The notes beneath the pieces were generated by a model. That model was not told where the DNA came from. It searched no databases and saw only the letters and a program-made list of their open reading frames with translations. A program made the translations under genes and the position numbers. Positions 1 through 11,566 of a stretch of DNA of 64,000 nt are shown piece by piece (within the stretch, counting starts at the first letter, position 1; the number at the start of each line of letters is the position of its first letter). The DNA comes from Paragordius varius (lineage: Eukaryota > Nematomorpha), in the NCBI GenBank assembly GCA_964247055.1, contig OZ176050.1, positions 3,286,001 to 3,350,000 of the forward strand, written 5' to 3'.

Positions 1-285
1 TTGGCTGAAAATTATATTTTTACTTTTAACTGCTATTAACAATAATATTTCTCTGCGTTGCATATGCTATCTCGCATAATTTAATGAAAAATAGATATGC
101 ATTTAGCTCCGCAAATCATAAAATTAATTTTAATATTTAATTAACTCCAAAATACCAAGTAAAGCTTAAAAGTTTTATTTTCATGAGATAGTATGAAAAA
201 TATTAAAATTTTCATTGAACATAATATGTGATATCGCGAATTCAATTGTTTATTTATCAAAAAGTATTCTACAAAAAGTTTTGAT
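1..285. other. Unique AT-rich sequence left of the duplication
   Basis: I see no gene, repeat or splice-flanked coding segment here. Similarity to the second copy begins at about 286, so this is the unique flank of the duplicated block. Confidence 0.5.
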
Positions 286-391
286 GATTGTTTTCTCAAT
301 TTTTTATATTTCTTAATTTATTATTTGAACCTTTTATATCCATTAAAAAAAATAATTTAATTGTTCGATACTGCTGAAACCGAGAGATAGC

Positions 392-1645
392 TGTGCAAAA
401 AAGAGGGTCATTTTCATTAAAAGAATTTTTTTTCAGGAGATAGCTTATGGCCGAATTTATTGCATAAATTATTATTTGTTGACAACCTAGTTTTTAAAAT
501 ATTGAGGGAAAATAAAAATCGGGAAAGTGAAAATTAAGGATAATTAAGGATAATTCAAAAAATAATGATAAAATTTGAAATATATGGTTTATTATCATTT
601 TAGGATATATTAATATTTAAATAACCTAAAATCATATAGTTTGGATTTCTATATAATTTCAGGTCAAAAGATGGCGTTTTTCTTTTATCACACTAAAAAG
701 ACAAATTAAATTTTAATGAAACTATATTAAAATATTTTTTTTAATTATTTACTATCTATCACTATTAAAATCTTAACATTCATATTTTATTCGGTAAATA
801 AACTTCTATATCAAAATAAAACCAAAAATATTGCTTTTTTATTTTTGCTTTTTTTATCATCTGGTTTATGAGGGTATTAAAAATTGAATCTGTTTTATTT
901 TGGATTTTCACATGATTAGGAATTATTAAGTATATATACACAATAGGATCGAAAATTAGTGGAAGATCAACCAACAATCCGTACAAATCCCAATACAAAT
1001 ATTAATTTGTCATAAAAGAGACTTGTTAGAGTAAATTGTAAGGATTTTTTGGTTGATATTACTACTTTAAATCCTATTTTGCATAAACTATATACTTAAT
1101 AATTCCTAATCATGTGAGAAACCAAATTAAACATACAGTTTTATACACTCATAAACTAGATGAGAAAAAAATGCAAAAATAAAAAAAATTGGTTTTATTT
1201 TGATATAGAAGTTTATTTTACTGAATAAAATATAAATGTTAAAATTTTAATAGTGAGTTTAGGTAGTAAATAATTAAAAAAAAATATTTTAATTTAGTTT
1301 CATTAAATTTATTTTGTTTTTTAAGTGTGATAAAAGAAAAACGCCATCTTTTGACCTGAAATTATATAGAAATCCAAACTATATGATTTTAGGTTATTTA
1401 TATATTGAAAATATATCCTAAAATGATAATAAACCATAATATTTCAAATTTTATCATTATTTTTTGAATTATCCTTAATTATCCTTAATTTTCACTTTTT
1501 TACCGATTTTTATTTTCCCTCAATATTTCAAAAACTAGGTTGTCAACAAATAAATTTTTTTGCGGCAAATGAATACTCAGGTCATAAGCTATATAATGAA
1601 ATAAAAATTTTTTCGTTAAATCAAAACTACCCTCTGTTTTGCACA
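392..1645. mobile_element. Near-perfect giant palindrome, foldback-type element
   Basis: Two arms of about 600 bp face each other around a centre near 1015. For example 480-700 reappears as its reverse complement at 1335-1560, and the segment around 905-935 at about 1095-1125. The tips share TGTGCAAAA (left, from 392) and its complement ending at 1645, followed inward by AGAGGGT. Copy B lacks it at the matching place near 22070, where the flanks run together, so it is an insertion into A or a loss from B. I see no coding sequence. It could be a foldback or long-TIR MITE. I could not settle a target-site duplication. Confidence 0.8.
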
Positions 1646-4380
1646 CAAAATATATAATATATTGAGCAGACAAACAAAATGGATTAAATATGGTTTAAAT
1701 TGGACATAACTGGTTATTAAAAATAGTTTTTGAGTTAGATACCTTGTATGAAAAAATGGCAAACTTTTTTGATGGAATCTGAACGCACAACAAAATATAT
1801 GTTAAATGAATGACACTTGAAACGCAAAACAAATACTAAATTAGAGGTGTGGATCTCCATTAGTCTTTAGTTTTTAGACTCCTCCCATATGGGATACAAC
1901 GATAAACACATGCTAATAAATTTAATTATTAAATTTCAATGAACCGTTTTTTTGCTATTTGTGGGCGTATCGAATGTAAATAAAATCTTGTACGACAAAT
2001 ACTCTTTTTCCGTATAATTTTGACGTTATTTAAATCTAACAAAATGAGCTTTTTACATTTCATTATTTTTAGACGAATAAATGTGTTAATCAGAATTCTA
2101 ACATAACAATGTTTATCATTGAATAACATAGTGCGCTAAATCTGAATGGGTAAAATATAGTAAGGATTATTTCACACTTTTAGTCATTATTGTATTGTTT
2201 TAAGTAATACACTTATTATAAGTATAATCCTTTGAAAAATAAAATAACCATATGATTAAATATATATTTTTCTATTATTTTGCCCACTTATAATTGAAAA
2301 GATTTCTTATTCAGTTCCGGCAATACGCTTGGAATATCAATAAAATTGACCAAAAACAACATAGGTAATAAGTTTTATATCCAATAATATAATTGATTAA
2401 GTATTAAACCCTAATTTGGATTTTATAGTTGTCACTCATTCATTTGTATTTAATGAGATTTGATCAACCCATGAGGTACTTATAACCAATAAATATGATT
2501 TTATTTTTTTGGCACATAAATTTAAGTGATATGCAAAACATGGTAAAAGGCGAAAACAAGAAAATTTGCATCTTCGGCAAAATAACACAGGCAATCAAGC
2601 ATATATTAAAATAGAAAAACGAAACAAACATGGTGCTTATGGTTTTGGTTCTTACGAGCTTTTCTTGAGTTTGCTCCATGCTGAATAAATTTTTAGATAA
2701 AGTCAAATAGTTCATAATATCACTGTTATAATAATTATATTAATAAGGCAATACAATATATTTACAAAATTTTAATATATTTCGAAAGTAGTGAAACGAA
2801 CATATATTAAACTTAAAATTTATAAAGTTTACTGGTAAAATGTAACCTTAAAGCATAGTTATCTATTCATTTTCTAACCATAATAAAATTTTTCCTGATG
2901 CATTAGCGATTTAAATTATCTATAAAAAAAATGGAGGCAAAAAAGTTTGAGATGAATTTTACAATTTACATTTTGTTAAAACATTTTTTGTATAATACGC
3001 CTAAGAGGATACGGAAAATATATTTTTTTAGCTTAATAGTCTTAATACTTTTTAATATATTGTGTTTAGGAAGGCACAAAGCTGTAAATAAGGCTTTTAT
3101 ATAATGCATGAGACAATGTTTGCTATTAAATTTTAACAAATGACTTTCAAAACGCTAGTTTCCGAATATAAAGCTTCCCAATATGTCAACTAGGACAAAA
3201 AGCGGAAAAGGTCATGAAGTGTAATTTTTAGCAGAATTTTCTCAAAGCGCAATTTGTAGTAAGACAAGAAAAACGTATTTAGATTCAATCTCCTTTAATC
3301 GACTCTGAGTTGATGGAAATGTTCGGGACTATATATATATATATATATATATATATGCAAACTGTTTTTATTATTTTAAAAAGGTATTTATCCACGGTTT
3401 TAAACATAATCCAAATACCATAAAATACGCATTAAAAAGTTTTTTTATACAAATTATAAACATATGCTTTATACAAAAAACATTTTCATACATATATTAT
3501 ATATTTACATCATGCAATCAGCTTTTTTCGCTTTTATTTGGTATTTCGGGCCCATTTTAAAACGGGCCAAAACGTTGAGACTCTGAAAGCCTATCAAAAA
3601 TTAAATTAAAATAATTACGCTTTGCTTTTTTAAATATAGATGATGTATTAACGTGTTTGAATTGATAAATTTATATAATTTTTTTAGATAAAATGTTAAA
3701 AAACCCAAATTTTTGTATGGAGCAATTATCACAAAGATGTGAATATTATTTTTATGATTAGTAAACGACAAAATACAATTAATTGTAAAAATTTACAGTA
3801 CATAGACCTGAGGTACTCACCAACTATTTAAGGGGCCAAAAAATATTTTTTTTTATCAAGTATGTTTTTCAAATTATGATAAATACTTCATAGCCGTTGA
3901 AACATTTGCATATATTTATATTAAGAAATATATATAAAAACTTAACAAATAATTCAGGGTTAAACATTTAGGGGTACATGCGCCCACATTCCCCGGTTTG
4001 AGTATCAGTGATAAAGTCAGAGTATTACTTATATAATCCGATTAAATTTCATATTATTTTTTAAAAAATTAGAATTTTATTTTTTTACCACTAGAAATAT
4101 GCAAATAATATTTCTAAAAACGAGTGTATTCTATTGTAAAGAAAAGTTATGTGTATCCTTCAATTTAAAATATACATCACTCATTTCCCAAACTCACAGT
4201 TAAAAAATAAAAGATTTTTATTAACATCAATTTGTTATATTTTAGCATGATTAATGAATACATACGTTCAATGAAGTAAATAATTGTTTTTAACCATAAA
4301 TGAAGATTTGGCTATAATTGGAAATCAAGTGTAAATTATACAGAAATATATTATTATATTTATTTATGTTTTTTCTTCCA
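1646..4380. other. Non-coding duplicated sequence
   Basis: This matches about 22100-24839 of copy B. Open frames here, such as the one at 2464-2715, are not kept between the copies, so I see no gene. A TA microsatellite lies at 3330-3356. A GC-rich near-palindrome at about 3549-3570 is kept in both copies but has no recognised role. Confidence 0.6.
3330..3356. repeat. TA dinucleotide microsatellite
   Basis: Uninterrupted TA repeat of about 13 units. The same locus in copy B (23773-23806) has a longer run, so it predates the duplication and has changed length since. Confidence 0.9.
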
Positions 4381-4466
4381 TTAACTATAATTATCCTTCC
4401 TTTCCTTGGGTAAATTGGTACTCGACGGCTGACTGCATTGAAACTTAGCTTTATTGATTTCGATAT
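4381..4466 (-). CDS. Candidate alternative terminal exon of the NPF-motif gene
   Basis: The sequence preceding 4466 on the minus strand ends in CAG and is followed by 86 nt of open frame ending in TAA at 4381-4383. Entered in phase 1, the phase used by every other exon of the gene upstream, it encodes 28 residues starting with Asp and ending KERKDNYS. Asp is also the first residue at most other junctions of this gene. Copy B keeps the same length, acceptor and stop at 24840-24925 with few differences, while the surrounding DNA has drifted. The long exon at 4775-6099 has its own stop, so use of this exon would need alternative splicing. This is inference from phase and conservation only. Confidence 0.35.
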
Positions 4467-4774
4467 CTGATGGCATGTAAAATAATATATGAATTGAACG
4501 TTCTTTTATTAATTTATGGTTGATTCAAAATTACAAAATATTAATTAATATTTTAAACATTTTTTTGACAAAAATATAGTTTATGGTAAAATAACTAAGA
4601 AATATTCAATATTCGCATTTTTTAAAATATTTTTATTGAGTTGATAATGATATTTAAAATATAGGAGGTCATTTTTAAATATATAATTTAGGAAAAATAT
4701 AGTATTAATTTTTTGTTTTTACTCATTTATCAAATGATAGTCTAAATAATGCGATATATTTCTTCCGAAATTTA

Positions 4775-7757
4775 TTATGTCATAAAATTTGTCAGTGTCA
4801 GGCAAAACAATTCACGAATTAATTTGATAAAAATCATACCATGGTGACCAATGGAAATAGATTCTGTTGATGATAATATTACTGAATCATGAATGTTAAA
4901 TTTAATTAACTTTTCTTCATCTTGGTTTTTCTTGAAAAAGGGAAATAGACAACTTAATCTCATTTTATAATTACTGACTTTTTTTCCTTCATTCTGGTTT
5001 GTATAATGGAAGGGAGCGCTCTGGGGTTGGCGGCCCCCGTCTCCATTAGATGATTTGTCATTTGAAAATGACATTTCGCATAGTTCCATATCTTTCATTT
5101 GAGTTCCATTTGTTTTTAACTCTGAGTTTTCTTTTTTGGATCCAAAATATATGGTGAACATATTCTTTTTATTGGCATTTACATTGTGAGTCTTATTTTC
5201 TCCACATTCTCCAGAAGAACTCTGGGGGTGGCGGCCCCCAGAGTCTGCATTAGATGATTTGTCTTTCGAAAATGATGATTCGCATAGTTCCATATCTTTC
5301 ATTTGTTTTTTGGATCCAAAATATATGGTGAACATATTCTTTTTATTGGCATTTACATTGTGAGTCTTATTTTCGTTTCCACATTCTCCAGAAGAACTCT
5401 GGGGGTGGCGGCCCCCAGAGTCTCCATTAGATGATTTGCCTTTCGAAAATGATATTTTGCATAGTTCCATATCTTTCAGTTGATTTGCATTTGTTTTCAA
5501 CTCTAAATTTTCTTTTTTGGATCGAAAACATATGAACATATTCTTATTGCTATTTACCTTTTGATATATCTGATTTTCGTTTCTACATTCTCCAGAAGCG
5601 CTCTGGGGGTGGCGGCCCCCAGAGTCTTCATTAGATGAATTGTCTTTAGAAAACGATATTTTGCATAATTCCTTATCTTTCAATTGGCTTGCATTTGTTT
5701 TTAACTCTGAGTTTTCTTTTTTGGATCCAAAACATACGGTCAACACATTCTTTTTATTGCTATTTACCTTTTGAGATATCTTATTTTCGTTTCCACATTC
5801 TCCAGAAGCGCCCTGGGGGTGGCGGCCCCCAGAGTCGCCATTAGATGAATTGTCTTTCGAAAACGATATTTTGCATAGTTCCTTATCTTTCAGTTGGCTT
5901 GCATTTGTTTTTAACTCTGAGTTTTCTTTTTTGGATCCAAAACATATGGTGAATATATTCTTTTTATTGCTATTTACCTTTTGAAATATCTTATTTTCGT
6001 TTCCACATTCTCCAGAAGCACTCTGGGGGTGGCGGCCCCCAAAGGCCCTGTTAAATGCTCGTTTCCAAGGTGAAGTGTTTTTAGTTTTCATTTTTGAGTC
6101 TGAATGTAATTTAAATATAATAAATATTATTTAATTAATTATTATATTATAATTTCCATTCACCAGTTTTAAAAACTTTAACCAACTGTGTTATATGCCT
6201 TTTTTGTTAATACATTTAATTTCATAGATTTTTTACCATGTGATGATAAGACCTCAGCCTCCATTTGATTATGTAAAATTTCAGTGAGGAAAGGGAATTC
6301 CTTTGTTTTGGCAAAGTTTATTTCTTCGAAATTCGGTTTTTCATTGTTTACATGTTGGCGGTTTACGGATGCAATACATAGAATGGGATTGAGATCTGCA
6401 ATCATAATATAACGTCTGTTTGGTTTCATGACACATAAAACCTTATTATTTTCGAATAAATACGTAATTAATTTGAATTAAATTAAGTAAAACATTATAT
6501 TCCAACAAATTTTATTACAAATGTATGAGATATAGGAATCGAATAAAAAAAATTTTATCGACAGATATTCAAAAAGATGTCGGGCCAATTAAATCAAAGT
6601 GTTGAATAACCATTTACAGCTTTGTAGGTAAAAGTGTAGGGCGGTAAATATCAAAAATATACCATTACACTTTAAATAGACCCTAGAACAATTCATATTC
6701 ACCCTTAACGGCACTAATATAGCTCATCATTCATATGAATTGGCATAGTTTATAATGTTTCTGTATTACGTTAATATTGAACGAAATTTTATTATTTAAA
6801 ATATAAAAAATATAGATATTAACACGTAATAGGGTGAATTTGGATTGTTCAAGGGTTAATAAGGGTGGATCTGTAATTTGGTATAATCACTTTTTATTGA
6901 ATCGACAAATTTTTAGCAAAAATATGGAGATATATTGTAAACAAAAAAATTTGATAATAAAATAAAATATAACCTAATAAACTGGGTTCCCTATAGTTAT
7001 CAGCAAATGGATTAGTAGAGTAGGTTTTATTCATTTCAATTGAATCTAGATAATTGTAAATTTAATATATTTTATAATATATATTATAAATTTTGTTGAT
7101 TACCTCTTTAAAATTCATCCATATATACCAATTACACTAAATAAAATAACTTATATAACTCCTTAACCCCAAAAAATTAAATACATCATGAATGATTCAT
7201 TTCTCTACAAAAATACATATTTTTCATAAACCCCTTAATTTCGTGCACTGTATATATATAGATATATTCAACAAATTTTCCAATTATTAAAATGTGTCCC
7301 GATATAATTAAATAATTTTTTCTAATTCACAGTGATTAAGTATTAAGCCAAAAACCTAATTCCGGATCATTGTAGTTGTCGCTAAAGGGATTCCTAGAAT
7401 ACTGGCATTCCGCTGTATTTGATTCTAACAAATTACCATTATAAAACATTTTGTATTAAAATAAAACTATATAATATATATTACCAACCAATTTTATAAA
7501 GAATGACTTTTAATTTATTGTTACGCATAATAAAATTGGACTTCTCTCTTCACTCAAAGCTATTTGCCATTTACAAAATAGATAACAGTATTAAATATCT
7601 CAGGGTCATATGCATTAACATTTTTAATCAAATTCTGGAGTTAAGTTGAAGGCAAATGGAATTTACCGAAATCCTCATCCTGTACATTCCAATCTTCATC
7701 AAAGGGATTTTTCGATGATGGCAAGATGTTTTTGTCAATTGAATCACACATAAGCAT
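4775..7757 (-). CDS. NPF-motif protein with C-terminal tandem repeats, copy A (intact)
   Basis: I do not recognise the family. Five coding exons join in phase 1: 7757-7667, 7424-7356, 7045-6974, 6395-6183 and 6099-4775, giving about 589 residues. The first three exons each carry one short acidic motif: SSKNPFDED, SRNPFSDNY and STNPFADNY. The fourth has NPI where copy B has NPF. NPF tripeptides are the known ligand of EH domains in endocytic adaptors, so such a role is possible but unproven. The last exon holds six imperfect units of about 60-70 residues built on GGRHPQSASGECG, a Lys/Asn-rich stretch, FGSKKENSELKTN and a Ser/Asp-rich end. There is no signal peptide. The start could be the ATG at 7757 or the one two codons later. 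The copy B counterpart is broken, so this looks like the working gene. Confidence 0.7.
5019..6045 (-). repeat. Six tandem coding repeats, each with a GC-rich hairpin
   Basis: GC-rich blocks lie near 5019, 5218, 5396, 5598, 5811 and 6019, spaced about 180-210 bp. Most contain CTCTGGGGG and CCCCCAGAG separated by six bases, so the strand could fold into a 9-bp stem. They stand out in DNA that is otherwise roughly three-quarters A+T. Each block encodes the GGRHPQS core of the protein repeat. Copy B has five blocks, and its exon is 210 nt shorter, exactly 70 codons, so a whole unit was gained or lost in frame. Confidence 0.9.
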
Positions 7758-9545
7758 ATTGATAGGAGATTTTAAACTTTGAGATTAGATTGGGTTTTTT
7801 ATAATAGAGTGGGATTCCGGTCGAGACCAAGTATATATGATTCTTTGGAGGTTTTTTATAAAAGTTAGGTATGTGATACTCAATTAGAGTAGATATTCGA
7901 AAGCATTACTGTTTTTTATATAAATATTTTTGTGAGTGTTTAAATATTATATTTAAGATTTTATAAAAATAAAATGATTGTTATAATAAAATGTAAATAA
8001 ACTATCAACAATCAATTATGTTTTAACGAGAAAATAAACCCAATCATTTTCATTAAATATAATTAAATTAATATACCTAGCGCAAATTTAAAAATTATAA
8101 TCAAATTTTGAGGAGGTAATTGAATTTTAAAATAAGTTTTTTTAAAAAAATATAAAAAAATAGAGGGTGGTTTTTCATAAAATACAGAAGTAATATCCAC
8201 AAAATCCTAAGTTTTTAAAAGAAATTTATAGGTTTATATTTTTTAGATAATTTTTAAGTTTAGTTTTAGCTTATTAGTTAAATAATATTTTGACGTTTAC
8301 TGCGATTTTAAAAATATAAAATATTGGCTGGCAGAATTTTCCGTAAAAGTATTAGCCTTTAATTATTAACTGGAAAATTATCATTTATAAATCCTTCGAT
8401 CATAGTCGATTAATTAAAACCTCAGTTAGGCCTTCCATTCAAATTCTATAATAAAGTATCGAAAATGCCGATCATAGTCAAATAATTTTAATTTTTCCAA
8501 AATAATTTCCCTAAAAATATCATGCCTTTGTCATCCAATTACGGGAAATTCAATATTAGTGTAAGATATTTCTAGCATAAAGGCAAAAATTTAAGCCGAG
8601 ACCATTTTTTACATTAACCTTTAGATAGGGTTTATTTTCAGTAAAAAGCGCCACCATATAATAAATAACCTCTCTCCGAAGCAATATTCGAAAACACAAG
8701 ATTATCTCGGTAGCCTAGAAATAGTCTTACCTGTTTATTAACATAAATTTTAACCCTTAGGTAGGGCTCTTTTTATAAAATGAGCCACTATAAAATAATA
8801 ATGTGGCTTTAAGCTAACCAACACAAAATTATGAAATAAAATGTAATCAATAATGGTTAAGACATTTCCTGTATAAAGGGTAGTTAATCGCATTTTTATA
8901 TGCTGGCCAGATATCCATTTTCTTTAAATAAGCCACCATTTAAAATAAAAGCTTTGAGGCCAATTTTTAGAAATCTCATAAAACCATAATTTAACATCGA
9001 ATAACAGTATCCATATAAAGACAAATTGTAGCCAAGTGCCTTTTTCTGGATTCCTTTCGCAAAACACGTTATTATAAAAAGGTGGATTAAAGCTCATTTT
9101 ATAAAACCTAGAGTTTATATATATTCGAATAGCTATTTTCAGCCGCGTGTTGGACAACCCTGGTTTAAGCGATCTCAAATCCCACTTATTCCTGTTTGTG
9201 TGCCGAATATATCGGAATCATAACTATTTATCATGTGTTTTGCACCAATTTTCAAGATAAACGAAAAGATGAGCTGTTTTTTTCTTTTTATTTCTTTGGT
9301 TGACACGATATCATTAGTTATAAAAGATTTAAAATAAATGCGTCCATCTTCAAAAACAATTTATAATTAATCTTACTTTACAATAATTCCATACCAAGTT
9401 TAGTTAAAATGATTTTTTAATATAGTTTCTCACCTTGAAATAATATTTTAAATTTTTTTATGATCGTCAACTATTTCTATTTAAAAAATTAGAACATTTA
9501 CATTGGAGTTTTCGAATGATCATATTATTGAAAGGCTATTATTAC
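7758..9545. other. Upstream region of the NPF-motif gene and spacer
   Basis: No coding segment seen. From about 7800 to 8330 it is almost identical to 28025-28555, then identity falls sharply. Near 9140-9166 is a fragment reading GTTGGACAACCCTGG on the plus strand, like the end of a hAT element; copy B lacks it. Confidence 0.5.
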
Positions 9546-10201
9546 TAGGGTTGTGCATTTGACTGCTTTTTCAAAAAAGTTTGGTCATACTTAGTCAGAC
9601 TATGGTCATGACCGTGGTCATGATCACTTTTTACTTAAGTATCATGCGATATTGGATTGTCAAAATAATGTTCGAATTACACTTCATTTCACTAATAATG
9701 TCATGATTTTTAAAAGTTTATATTAAACATTTTTTGATATTAAAAATATTTCAATCATATTAAATGAATTTTACATGTTTGTGGCCTTCTGATTCATCAA
9801 ATACATTGTTTTAAATGGATAGAATTTTACCTAATTGTTTTACACTTTCTTTCATCATTCATACATCCAATTATAGGATATTTTTCCATTTATTAGTTCA
9901 CATATATAGAATAATTGCATATTTTATAAAACGCTTGATTGTTTTTTTCGAAATAGCTAAATATGCTTAAATGCTTATGATATAATGAGTCATGTTTAAA
10001 AAAATTTGATATATTGTGTTAAATAAGCATATTTAAATATTTAATTTTTAATTTATAAATATATTAAAAAACAATAAAATCTTACTATCTCTCTTCCCAA
10101 CTACTAGCATTTTTTCAAAAAAACAGCTGTTTTTTTAATGACCATGGTCAAAATATAAATAGTCACTGACCTGGTTACATGACTTGGTCAACACAACCCT
10201 A
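9546..10201. mobile_element. Non-autonomous hAT-like element, copy A
   Basis: The element begins TAGGGTTGTG and ends with the complement CACAACCCTA. It is flanked by 8-bp direct repeats, ATTATTAC at 9538-9545 and ATTATTAT at 10202-10209. An 8-bp target duplication and these short inverted ends are typical of hAT transposons. There is no transposase frame in its 656 bp. The same insertion is at 29672-30315 in copy B, so it was present before the duplication. Confidence 0.88.
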
Positions 10202-10781
10202 ATTATTATCCATACGCCACAATTAAATTTAGAAATAAAATAATTTCAATAGAATTCAATTTTTATACTTTATTAGTTTTAGGTGTTATAATTAAAATAT
10301 GATTTAAATATTTTTATGATATTCTATAAACCAAATAGTGTGTAGTCTGTAATTTCCATATTCAAAACTAAAGTTATAATAAATGTCCAAGTTGTTAAAT
10401 TTTCATGGTATTCTATTACTTTTTATATTGTTAATATTAGAATAATACTAATCTGTTCTAATTTATTAAAGATATAAAAATTTGGACCATAATAATATGT
10501 CATTTTATGATAACTTATGAAAAAAACAACAAAATTGTAGCTATCAACTACAAACTTGGCTGCGGATATTGTTAAACATAACCAAATGTATTACCATCTC
10601 ACATCTTTTTGGTTGTAATTAAATCAAAAAAGCATCAAAAATTATATGTAGCAGGTAAGAAAATTTTTGCTCTACCGCTTTTTGGCAATTAAAATCGTCT
10701 CGTGACTTCATAAACTAAAATATGTTCTTTGATCTAGAGTGATTTTCAATTTTTACAAATTTCTCTCATAACATTTTGAAA
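10202..10781. other. Spacer and presumed promoter of the small secreted protein gene
   Basis: No gene seen. The sequence is kept in copy B at 30316-30902 with scattered changes, including an ordered stretch around CTACCGCTTTTTGGCAA just upstream of the start codon. Promoter function is inferred from position only. Confidence 0.35.
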
Positions 10782-11566
10782 ATGAAGAACCAGCTATGGT
10801 TTATGTTAATTTTGGTAATGATATCGAGCATTATGATTTCCACAGAAGGTTAGTATTTTATTAATCCTTATATTTGCTGAAAATTATATGACAGTCTCAT
10901 GGCGGTTTATACGACAAAGAGTCATTCCCGACCAAAGAAATAATTTTTTTTATTCCAGGAAAATGAAAGGGATAGCCTCAACAGTTGGCGGCCGTCAATT
11001 ATGTGTTTTAATGTTAATTAAAATAATCTAATATACGACATGTGCGAATAGCAAAACCCTCATAATTCAAATATTTTATTACATTTCATAAAATTTATAT
11101 CAGAATAAGCCTTTTTTGACCAAAAATTTGACCAATAACAATAGACTTTTAAATAAATAATATATTTTTTAACAGTATTAAATATTATAAACTATTTGAT
11201 GAATTTCGATCCTTTAAATGATGAAAAATATTTATTCTAGTGTCAACAGGATAAACTTTCGACTGCAAAATTCGAAAATTTTTATATATTTATATTCTGA
11301 ATTTAGCAAAAATCCACAACTCAAGATCGCTTAAAGTACTGAATGGTGATTTTTCGAGAAAATTAGCACGGCGGGGGGGGCCGTGATGACTATTACAACG
11401 ATGATTATTACTATGATGACAATTATTATGATGATAGCATTATTCGTTCTACCCGTGTAAATTCACGTTGAGTTACAACACTAAGAAGAAGGACTCAAAG
11501 AGTTACGAATTCACCTAGAGGCAGAACTGTAAGAAATAGAGTCGCAGAACTCCAAGAGCCGGTTAA
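10782..11566 (+). pseudogene. Small secreted Asp/Tyr- and Arg-rich protein, copy A (decayed)
   Basis: Exon 1 (10782-10848) still encodes a 22-residue hydrophobic signal peptide starting MKNQLWFML and has a good donor. Exon 2 would start at 11307 after a TTTAG acceptor. Compared with the intact copy at 30903-31700, exon 2 has lost 5 bp inside the run of G at about 11370-11381, which shifts the frame into an early stop. A second difference of several bases lies near 11551, where a short Ser/Arg stretch is missing. The Asp/Tyr- and Arg-rich parts survive out of frame. This is host gene decay after duplication, with the working copy in block B. Confidence 0.8.

Noticed and set aside
2464-2715. 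Open frame of 83 codons on the minus strand
   Set aside because: The matching region in copy B is interrupted and altered, there is no splice context, and the composition looks like AT-rich chance.
3965-4030. Short minus-strand peptide phrase with TGECG, like the repeat core of the NPF gene
   Set aside because: No acceptor site at a fitting phase, and copy B has an earlier stop. The resemblance is only five residues.
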